Shown here one piece after another: positions 56,178 to 64,000 of a stretch of DNA of 64,000 nt. The stretch is from positions 1,335,233 through 1,399,232 of the forward strand of contig CACVBU010001235.1 in the NCBI GenBank assembly GCA_902728285.1, given 5' to 3'. A model generated the notes under the pieces. The model was given only the letters and a program-made list of their open reading frames with translations. It searched no databases and had not been told where the DNA came from. Both the position numbers and the translations under genes were made by a program. Each line of letters opens with the position of its first letter. Within the stretch, counting starts at the first letter, position 1. This stretch comes from Clytia hemisphaerica. Lineage: Eukaryota; Cnidaria; Hydrozoa; Leptothecata; Clytiidae.

Positions 56178-56846
56178 ACTTTTTTTTAAAGAGGCAGCCA
56201 TGTTGAATAATTATGTACTCCAGCATAAAAACAATGGGGTTAAGGTGAAGTAAGTAAAGAAGCAATCTGATTGGCTCATAAAGAACTGGTCATTCAGGCT
56301 AAAAATGTTCACGGGCTAAATTCATCATCAGGTTTGACATACTCTCTCAGCCTAGATTCGTCATGATTTTTTCGATTGGAAAAATAAATTTTAAAATAGT
56401 AATGCTGAATCTTGTGTTCTCTGTGTTCTTGTGTCCACCACGATGGAAAAAATAAATTCTAAAATAGTAAGGCTGAATCTTGTGTTCTCTGTGTTCTTGT
56501 GTCCACTGTGATGGGAAAATTAAATTCTAAAATAGTAAGACTGAATCTTGTGTTCTCTGTGTTCTTGTGTCCACCACGATGGAAAAAATAAATTCTAAAA
56601 TAGTAAGGCTGAATCTTGTGTTCTCTGTGTTCTTGTGTCCACCACGATGGAAAAAATAAATTCTAAAATAGTAAGGCTGAATCTTGTGTTCTCTGTGTTC
56701 TTGTGTCCACTGTGATGGGAAAATTAAATTCTAAAATAGTAAGGCTGAATCTTGTGTTCTCTGTGTTCTTGTGTCCACCACGATAGGAAAAATAAATTCT
56801 AAAATAGTAAGACTGAATCTTGTGTTCTCTGTGTTCTTGTGTTCAC

Positions 56847-56873
56847 AGGTCACAGGTCACGGGTCACAGGTCA
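56847..56873 (+). promoter_or_regulatory. Tandem AGGTCA half-sites with 1-bp spacing (left arm)
   Basis: AGGTCA at 56847-56852, 56854-56859 and 56868-56873 and GGGTCA at 56861-56866, each separated by C. Direct repeats of AGGTCA with one spacer base (DR1) are the established binding pattern of RXR/HNF4/COUP-type nuclear receptors. The motif match is seen; function is not. Confidence 0.4.
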
Positions 56874-57673
56874 TACAAATTACAGACCGGAAAACTGTAA
56901 CACACTCGTAACATACAACTCATAACATAAGTTCCTGAAAATATTATATGTAATGGAAATATAATATCAAAGTATGTTATTCAGAAGACTTAAACGACAA
57001 ATCATAAACCCCAAATATTGACAACAAATGACACTTAAATTATGTAAATAATGAGGTTATCTCAAAGTATGAGGTTTTGTCCACCAAATAACATCAAAAT
57101 ATTTTTCATGCATAATAGGATGCTGACGCTGCAAGTGGATATATATTGACAGGTTTTGAAACAAGAGAGCTGTTTTAGAGATATGAAATTAGTGACGTCA
57201 TTTTATCAAAAATACAAAGCAGGGGATAAAAATATTGAAACATTTATAAAATATAATCCCATTGATACTATTTTCATCAATTCTTGTTACCATGATCATG
57301 GTGATGCATGAGTTAAAATGAGATATGACATAGTGATTGTGTAATAGCTATTTTCCTGTTAGGGGGCAGTTTAAAGCAAAAGGTGAGATCAACGTATTCT
57401 TTGTATTAACATACGTAACATGCATATAACATTGAAAAGATAATTTTTATTACATGTTTGATTTAGGTGTAATATATAAAACAAGTATTACAGGTCCGTG
57501 TTATATACACGGCATAAAACGCGAAAGCACGTGGTAAGCACGTAGATAGATTTTTGGCTTTAAAATAGTTCTAGATCAATAAAATACCTTTGGAATTATA
57601 TTTTTCACATTAACAACTGTTTTTCAAACATTTTCTTTGTGTTTTACAGTACTTGAAGCTGACCTGTCAACAC

Positions 57674-57707
57674 TGACCTGTGACCTGTGACCCGTGACCT
57701 GTGACCT
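57674..57707 (-). promoter_or_regulatory. Tandem AGGTCA half-sites, inverted (right arm)
   Basis: TGACCT at 57674-57679, 57681-57686, 57695-57700 and 57702-57707 and TGACCC at 57688-57693, each with G between. This is the mirror image of the left-arm run, so the copies arose with the element arms. Confidence 0.4.
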
Positions 57708-58679
57708 GCGTTTTACACTTAACCGTAAAATCGGACACAAGAACACAGAGAACACAAGATTTGGATTTGGAAATTCTGTAATTGATAAAATCGGACACAA
57801 GAACACAGAGAACACAAGATTTGGATTTGGGAATTCTGTAATTGATAAAATCGGACACAAGAACACAGAGAACACAAGATTGGATTTGGGAATTCTGTAA
57901 TTGAAAAAATCGGACACAAGAACACAGAGAACACAAGATTTGGATTTGAATTCTGTAATATTGATAAAATCGGACACAAGAACACAGAGAACACAAGATT
58001 CAGTCATTACCATCTTAAAATTTATTTTTCCCATTGCAGACACAAGAACACGGAGAACACAAGATTCGGATTTGAATTCTGAAATTTATCAACTTTGAAT
58101 TAGAATACGGAATTAAATAGCCTGAATCTTTGTTAATAAATAGCCTGTATCTTTGAAAAAGTGGAAAGCCAATAAGATTCGAGCTTTACTTCTTCACCAC
58201 TACTGAAACAATGATACAGCCATGCATAATTTTTAAAACATGCATGATACAGTAATTATGCATGGCTGTATCATTGTTTTTATGCTGGAGTACATAATTA
58301 TTCAATATGGCTGCCTCTTTGAAAAAAAGTCTACTGTTTACAAGCTATTTAAAAATGCTTTAAAACTTTGAGCCACATTTTTTTCTTTGTTGCTATTAAA
58401 GATAGATTTTTACTTTGTCGTGATGTAAATTTATTGTAAAGTTTTAGTTTTTGAGTTTAGTTCATCCGCAGTAGTATTTTTTCAGTAATCCTTAAATCTT
58501 GTGAATAAAGAAATATTTAACCAGACTTATTGCCCTCATTATATTCAAATTTGTATTTTTTTTAGGACTGATAAGTACATATTTTTAAACACCAAAACAA
58601 AACAAACAACATGCCAGTTCTTTCTGGAAAAATATATATGTATACTTTATTATGTGTGCTTTTTTATATATGTCAATAA

Positions 58680-59029
58680 CCCGGGGGGGTACTAGGTTTG
58701 CGAGGTGACGGGTATGTCCGAGCCGAAAATCGAAAATCGACCCTTTGAGAGACAAAATTTTGGTGATTTTGGGACCCTTTGAGAGACTTTTTCCTAAATT
58801 TTGGTCCATTTTTTCCAAATTTTGGTTTGATTGTCACCAAATTTTGGTCAAAATTTTTGGAAATCCTGACCCTTTGAGAGAGAAATTTTTGATTTTCGTG
58901 ATTTTGGGACCCTTTCAGAGACTAACTTTTGAATTTGTACCCCTTTGAGAGACTTTTGAGGAATGAGAAAAGGTACCCTTATGGCTCGCACATACCCGGC
59001 ACCCATTTTGCCTAAGTACCCCCCCCGGG
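58680..59029. mobile_element. 350-bp hAT-like MITE
   Basis: The perfect 8-bp duplication GTCAATAA lies at 58672-58679 and 59030-59037. Terminal repeats CCCGGGGGGGTACT and, inverted, CCCGGGGGGGGTACT extend imperfectly for about 45 bp (GGGTATGT.CGAGCC). The interior has CCCTTTGAGAGA repeats. An 8-bp duplication is typical of hAT. Confidence 0.9.
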
Positions 59030-59199
59030 GTCAATAATGACCTTCATTTTTAAGGAAATATTTAGTCGCAATTTTGCGATTCTTGTTGATATCTGGTCTG
59101 TACTTTCACTCTGTAAAATCAAAAGAGAAATCGTGTATTTTTTAATACGCGGTTCATTAAACTCAAATCTAATGACTTTTGAGGTTCGGTGAAATGTTG

Positions 59200-59650
59200 G
59201 TGGAATGGCCGTCCCATGTTGCGTAAGATAGTCCCAAGTTGGAGCAGTTGTCGGTAATTTCATCGCGGCTGGCGACCGTTCCTTTTGATTTTTCAAACCC
59301 GACAGAGAATTCAGTAAATGATACAAAAAACAATTCCTGTGTTAAATTTGAACAAGTTTTGAGTAATTTTCACAGTGTTATGGCTGAAAATGATCGTTTT
59401 TGGACTTTGTCGTAATTTCATTGCGGCTGGCAACTGTTCCTTTGATTTTTCAAACCCGACACAGATTTTTTACAAACATATATCACTATGAGAATTCAGT
59501 AAAGGATACTAAAACACAATTCCTGTATAAATTTGAACAAGATCGGAGAAATTTTCACAGTGTTATAACTGAAAATGATATTTTTTGGACTTTGTCGTAA
59601 TTTCATTGGCTGGGGCGACCGTTCCTTTTAATGATTTTTCAAACCCGAAA
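59200..59650 (+). repeat. About 180-bp satellite array with an inverted-repeat start (copy 2)
   Basis: GTCCCATGTTGCG and GTCCCAAGTTGGAGCAGTTG (59210-59252) precede units with GGCTGGCGAC, AAACCCGACA and ATGGCTGAAAATGATC like those at 54030-54600, in the same orientation. Together the two loci suggest an element of the form inverted end, array, inverted end, with each copy missing one side. Confidence 0.65.
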
Positions 59651-60197
59651 CAGGTTTTTTCCAAATATACCACTATTTATTACATACACACTATTGTACC
59701 ATTTTATTTGGTTCATCCTACTCTCCCCAAGTATTACCCCAACAGAAAAAAATAATGCTTAGCTAAAAGCCAGTGGCCTCTAATTTAGGCTATTTTTCTC
59801 CCCGAAATTTTATCTGGACAATCAAATCAAGAACTTGGAAATATTGACTTCTAAATGTTTATCTCCTTTAGCTTTAATTTTGAACTTGTTAGTCGAGGAT
59901 GAGTGGGCGGGGGTGGGGTTGGTTCTTTAGGCAAGAAAGTGCATGTGTAATCACTTAGAAGAGCTAAACTTCCGGCTGGTTTATTTATTCGTTAAGATTA
60001 TTTCTCATACTCACTCTGCAATAGAATTATTACTTTGCTTTCTGATCTGTTCTGATTAGCAGTTTGTGGGCAACGTTCTAACACAACTAACTCAACAAGC
60101 TCATCTTTCACATCTTTTAATCTCTTAAGCCGGAGCTTCCAGCGCAGCTGGTTTATTTTAGTTATAAAAAGTCCTTGCTAGAGTCGGAACCACCTAA
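59651..60197. other. No gene seen
   Basis: AT-rich spacer without supported features. Confidence 0.4.
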
Positions 60198-60413
60198 AAA
60201 AGTCCTGTTTCTGCATCACCTCGCCGTCCTCCTAACTCAGATGAGTCCAAACCCAGAGTAAACATCAATTTTTCAGATGGGATCAAACCTACTTCTTCCA
60301 TATTTGAGGACTTTGTCCAGCACTTTTCTTGTCCAGGTGCACCCAAATCAACTTGCAGTGCAACTGAGGGCCTTGTCACCAGTTCGACATCCAACTCCAC
60401 CAATGTTTTTTGA
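60198..60413 (+). other. Possible Ser/Pro-rich coding remnant
   Basis: An open frame without a Met (SPVSASPRRPPNSDESKPRV, then SDGIKPTSSIFEDFVQHFSC) runs from a TAA at 60195 to a TGA at 60411-60413. The composition is protein-like and less AT-rich than its flanks. No splice partners or family were found; the overlapping minus ORF 60194-60421 is an alternative. Confidence 0.3.
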
Positions 60414-60641
60414 CCGGGCACGCGACGTCATATCCTCTCAAATTTCTGCGTCGAAAAAAAGTCAAGGGCCTTATTTGCAATGAGTTTTTTCAAAGGCCTT
60501 AAACTCATCGAACTCATCCCGATTCTTTAAGCAATATAACGATATAATACATATAACGAGCAAAATCCTGAATGACATTTTTTTTTGTGATGAAACTAAA
60601 GAACACTGAGAAATGTGCGCAATCCAATAATCTTGAAATAA

Positions 60642-61107
60642 CATAGTGTCCTCCAGGGTTTGTTCCCCCCACCAAATTCTTGATTTTTTTAAATCTCCCC
60701 CCTCTTTTTCTTCCCCCAATGACTTTTCAGTTTTTTAGTTTCCCCCCTCTTTTTTGCTTTCCCCCCAGAAAATTCTGAAAATATCATTTCCCCCCATATA
60801 CCCGTATAAATTTCTCAAATTTCAACCTGACACAGACGTAAAATTTTGCTGCAAAAGGAATACTAGACAAAATAGAACGAAAATTGGTTAATTTTCAATC
60901 ATGATCTAATCACATGATATCATGTGGACTGACCTTGGTTGCTGAGATAAAATTGAAGTAATTTCACACTTCCCCCACCAAATTTGCCAACTATCGATGT
61001 TTTCCCCCCTCTTCCCCCCCTTTACTATTCAAATTTTCATTTCCCCCTCACCCATTCAAAACTGGAAAATTGATTCCCCCCCTTATAAAGGGGGGGGGGA
61101 CACTATG
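60642..61107. mobile_element. Inverted-repeat element rich in CCCCCC tracts
   Basis: CATAGTGTCC at 60642-60651 and inverted GGACACTATG ending at 61107 are flanked on both sides by AATAA (60637-60641, 61108-61112). The interior alternates TTCCCCCC with AT-rich sequence. The short terminal repeat leaves the class open. Confidence 0.6.
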
Positions 61108-61445
61108 AATAACCAAACCTTTGAGTGAATGTTAAGTTCGAAGTAACAACCAAACTGACGGAAGATGTTGTTCAACATTCAGTGGATAACGATGTGATTA
61201 ATACGTCGAAATATTCTGTTTACACAACATCTTGTTTCTTTCTTTAATTTTTACAAAAAGATCAGAAAGATGCTTACATTGGGACTTTGCTGCTTATTAT
61301 ATTTGATTTCCAAGCCACATATAGTCTGCCATTTTATGGCATCATATTTGATCTTGTCACTTTCTTTTATTTTTCGCCTTTTACTAGAAATGCTAGGAAT
61401 CATAAGTGAAAAACGACTTTGTTTTCTTTTCACTATCCATTACAG

Positions 61446-61508
61446 AATTCAAATGAAGAAGAAGGAAACGTTCCAGAAGTGGTAGAAAATGCTGTGACTT
61501 CTACTGAG
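61446..61508 (+). other. Possible 21-codon exon
   Basis: A TTACAG acceptor, the open acidic stretch NSNEEEGNVPEVVENAVTST, then GAG/GTAAAT. It is in phase 0 at both ends. No neighbour exon was identified. Confidence 0.3.
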
Positions 61509-62081
61509 GTAAATAATATAAATTTGTGAAACGTTCTTTTGATACATATGCGGGTACATTCCAGAATGGGATCTTTAAATGGCTTGGTTTATATTTTTGT
61601 ATCTATAATGTTACCATCTACTAACTCGCCACCCAAGCTTACCAAAATTCTTTGTTTAAGTAAGACTCCTGACCAATACTCAAGAGAAAACCCTGGTGAA
61701 AACTCCAAACAAAAAGCCAGCAAAAGGAATTGCACGCTAGACAACCCTTCAGCACGGACTTTTCTACTTGTGCTTGAAAATAGACACTGCACAGCCGTTA
61801 ATAAAAGCTAGGGAATAAAGTTTCCCTCTGAAATGATGAAAATCCCTATTTTTCACTTTTTCAATATCATTTATAAATGTATCATCAAATGTTACATCAA
61901 ATGTTTTATAACATCTTCGAAAACAAATGTGAAAAATTCTCTGAGTGGACCTACATCATCTGCTTCTTCCCAACAAATTTGAGTGTTATTGGACGAACTC
62001 CCTTTGAGAAAAGCCCGTTGCAATTTTTGAAAAGTACCATAGTACCACACTACTATCGGAAAGAGCACTCCATTTGGACAT

Positions 62082-62330
62082 TTGAATGCATTTTTTTCAA
62101 AATGCGTTTCCCAAGCATTCACTAGGAACACTTATAGAATGCTTCACAAGTTCCTCAGATTAAAGAGTCTTCAAAGTGTTCGTAAAAAACGCTTCGCGAA
62201 CGCATTTAAAAAGACCTTTTCAAAAACGTTCCTAAAATGTTCGCAGAAAACGCTTTCCAAACGCATTTAGGAAAGAACTTTTTGAAAGCGTTCTTAAAGT
62301 GTTCGCCGAAAACGCTTTTCATAGAGTGCA
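62082..62330. repeat. Degenerate tandem repeat, about 70-bp unit
   Basis: AAACGCTT.(C/G)(A/G)AACGCATTTA with GTTC(C/T)TAAA(A/G)TGTTCG recurs about three times to 62320, and resumes at 62888 (GCATTCTATGC, TTTTTGAACGCATTAG) after an intervening insertion. It appears to have been split by the G+C-rich insertion 62330-62880. Confidence 0.55.
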
Positions 62331-62483
62331 GAGGGGTTGAAGCCCCCCTTGAAGGTTTAGCCCCCACCAAAATTCGAAAAAGACAGCCCCCTACCAAAAT
62401 ATAAAAAATTTTAATTTATATTATCTGGTTGTAGGAAACCAAAAGATTTTTTAGTTCTTGGAAAAAGTTGTTAGGTTAGCCAC

Positions 62484-62778
62484 CCGGGTCGGGTACTAGG
62501 GCAAAATGGGTTCCAGGGATGTGCCACTGGTCAGGGGACCTTTTTTAACCTCTACGAGTCTCAGGTAGGGTCGCAAAAACACCAAAATAGAAAAATCAGT
62601 CTCTCGTAGGGTGCCTTTTTGGAAAATTTGGGGAAAAAGTAGAAAATTTTGAGAAAATTTTGGAATTTTAGACCCATTCAGGATCACTTTTTTCGCTAAA
62701 ACGAGTCCCACGTAGGGTCCATTTTTCGAATCTCAGCGGAGCACTTCCGTCAATCGGCAAGGGTAGTAACCCCCGGGG
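62484..62778. mobile_element. hAT-like MITE, second copy, nested
   Basis: Ends CCGGGTCGGGTACTAGGG and, inverted, CCCCGGGGGTTACTACCC. The flanks TTAGCCAC (62476-62483) and TTAGCCCC (62779-62786) differ at one base, a probable 8-bp target duplication. It sits inside a TAGCCCCC-rich repeat (62330-62880). Confidence 0.65.
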
Positions 62779-62968
62779 TTAGCCCCCAGTTAACAGACCT
62801 AAACAAATAGCCCCCCCTAAGTAAGTAGCCCCCCCCCGCTGATCTTAGAGAAAAAGAACCCCCCTAAGAGCCAGGGGGATTTGCATTCTATGCTTTTTGA
62901 ACGCATTAGAAAAAAACTTATAAAAAATTATAAAATAAGATTCCAGATTTTTTCCAATCCTTCAAATT

Positions 62969-63472
62969 CTCAACTTCAGTTGAGCGAGATAGAATCTGAG
63001 AATTTCTGTCTGTGTGTCTTTCTTTGTGTATGTCCCAAAACCTTGGGACAGCCTGGAGACTTCAAAAAATGGTGGTAATTGGCTGAAATTTGCCATACTT
63101 GTTCCTTGGGTGAATATCTGGGACACGTTTTTCGTCAAAACAAGGCTAGAACTTTGGGGCAGCCTGAATACCTCAAAAATTGTTTGATTTTGCAGGCCAT
63201 TTTCTAGAAGGACAGGGCAGCGTCCGCTATTGAGTAAAAGGGGCACTTTTTCTGCTGATTTTTACCATTATTTTTCATAATTCTTGATATGCAGCGTCCG
63301 ATAACCGGTAAAAAGGCATGAAAAATGGTCTGTTTTGGCACAATTGTTCCTTGGGTGAATATCATCCTAGGGTGTTTCTTTCATTTTTCAAGAAATTGAC
63401 ATTTTGAGCCTTGGACGAGTTTTTCACAACACAATTGGGCCTCTGAATAGTTTTAAAAATACTGAAGTTGAG
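62969..63472 (+). mobile_element. Tandem-repeat-bearing element with palindromic terminus (copy 2)
   Basis: The palindrome CTCAACTTCAGTTGAG at 62969-62984, then GTCTGTGTGTCTTTCTTTGTG microsatellite-like sequence, internal repeats (TTGTTCCTTGGGTGAATATC at about 63099 and 63349) and the end ACTGAAGTTGAG at 63461-63472. It is the inverted relative of 20579-21337. Confidence 0.6.
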
Positions 63473-63598
63473 CACAGTGCGTTGCACACATTTGACTATG
63501 CAGCGGCAATCAATTGAAAATTTGAAAATCAGCAATTTTCTTTCTTGCAGAAGGTCATTTTTTTAATTTTTAGCATTAGAAAAAAAGTTGAATGAAAA

Positions 63599-64000
63599 AT
63601 GGACGAAGAATTGAGAAGGGAGGTCAGGGCGATCGTTGCTGAGCAGCTTGAAGCATCTCCTGCAACTCCATTACCAAATCGTAATAATGTAGTTGCTAAC
63701 GCAAGATCACTTATTAGAAATTCGACACGACAAGCAACACAATCACCATCACCAAGACACCCATTACGACTAACATCAAGCTCAAGTGGGAAGAAAAAGA
63801 AAAAAGGAAAAGAAAAGGTGTACGAAATAATAGTTCTAAAACAAAGCTTTTATGATGATTATACCTTTACTGATGACATAGTTGCAATAAAACAGGTTAT
63901 GGTTGCCATATCTGAGTCCATGAGTGAGTCAGAAATTAGAATCACAATTAAAAAGTCACTGAAGGTTAAACTCCCTCTCGTCAAGGAAGATGATTTCGTC
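63599..64000 (+). CDS. Unrecognised ORF running off the window end (134 codons, partial)
   Basis: From the ATG at 63599 the frame is open for 134 codons to the last base. It starts MDEELRREVRAIVAEQLEAS, followed by a Ser/Pro/Arg-rich linker, a Lys-rich cluster (SSSGKKKKKGKEKV) and a more structured part (YEIIVLKQSFYDDYTFTDDI, then SEIRITIKKSLKVKLPLVKE). A disordered N-terminus, a basic cluster and a beta-rich start resemble N-termini of invertebrate HECT/G2E3-like proteins, but this is only an impression. The start is chosen as the first Met after an upstream stop; an AG acceptor at about 63550 could make it a later exon. Confidence 0.5.
   Translation, partial: MDEELRREVRAIVAEQLEASPATPLPNRNNVVANARSLIRNSTRQATQSPSPRHPLRLTSSSSGKKKKKGKEKVYEIIVLKQSFYDDYTFTDDIVAIKQVMVAISESMSESEIRITIKKSLKVKLPLVKEDDFV

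Larger units (their letters stand above)
56178..58332. mobile_element. Second foldback-like element with mirror-image satellite arms
   Basis: Outer arms of about 60 bp (GACTTTTTTTTAAAGAGGCA, then GCCATGTTGAATAATTATGT) lie at 56178-56238 and, inverted, at 58269-58332. Inside the left arm are seven 68-bp units (anchor CTGAAT at 56405, 56473, 56541, 56609, 56677, 56745, 56813). Inside the right arm are five or six units of about 60 bp (57732, 57792, 57852, 57911, 57971, 58039). The two arrays share an inverted 29-bp core (GGACACAAGAACACAGAGAA..). Next inward on both sides are inverted AGGTCAC repeats. The centre (56880-57650) is unique and non-coding. The transposase class is unknown and no target duplication was resolved. 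ORFs at 57624-58098 are repeat translations. Confidence 0.75.

Noticed and set aside
57624..58098. Several overlapping ORFs with VLCVLVSDF-type repeats
   Set aside because: They are frame translations of 60-bp satellite units, present in several frames and both strands.
60471..60719. Minus-strand ORF near the CCCCCC-rich element
   Set aside because: Half of it lies inside the inverted-repeat element and its composition follows the repeats.

Overview
The window is AT-rich animal nuclear DNA. The evidence is spliced gene models with GT-AG introns, several non-LTR retrotransposon classes, a tRNA-derived SINE, P-element-like and Mutator-like transposase remnants, many small inverted-repeat transposons and a DUF4806-like gene. 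The mix of repeats resembles what I know from cnidarians and other early-branching or soft-bodied invertebrates. The species cannot be fixed from the sequence, and there is no sign of a bacterial, phage or organelle genome.

Left to right: the 3' end of an unrecognised spliced host gene lies on the minus strand (21-1155). A very clean short inverted-repeat transposon follows (1606-1931). A CR1/L2-type LINE with a PHD-like finger is broken by one stop and two frameshifts (3717-6964). Next come a SINE (7858-8112), a Mutator-like transposase fragment (9371-9835) and a second LINE split by about 2.7 kb of inserted DNA (9880-13872). From 15.3 to 20.4 kb lies a large foldback-like element whose ends are mirror-image arrays of 124-bp units. 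It carries two further nested insertions.

The best preserved autonomous-looking element is an R4/Dong-like retrotransposon on the minus strand, with an intact 1265-codon ORF (22115-25912) bracketed by TTA repeats. A third LINE (26340-31302, minus) is interrupted by inverted-repeat elements, one of which left a textbook TA duplication. A decayed, spliced P-element-like transposase gene (31513-33683) and a pseudogene of a large unrecognised protein (36469-39741, minus) follow. The best host-gene candidate is a six-exon DUF4806-like gene (40212-43404, plus), although one splice phase does not fit.

The right third is mostly repeats and weak coding remnants. It includes a perfect 70-bp-arm palindrome (50899-51052), a second mirror-array element (56178-58332) whose inner arms carry runs of AGGTCA half-sites, several hAT-like and other short inverted-repeat elements, and an ORF that opens at 63599 and runs off the end.

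The strongest theme is architectural. Two unrelated sequences (15.3-20.4 and 56.2-58.3 kb) share one plan: terminal inverted repeat, satellite array, unique centre, inverted satellite array, terminal inverted repeat. Nesting gives a relative order of events, because older copies in the window preserve empty sites for younger insertions.
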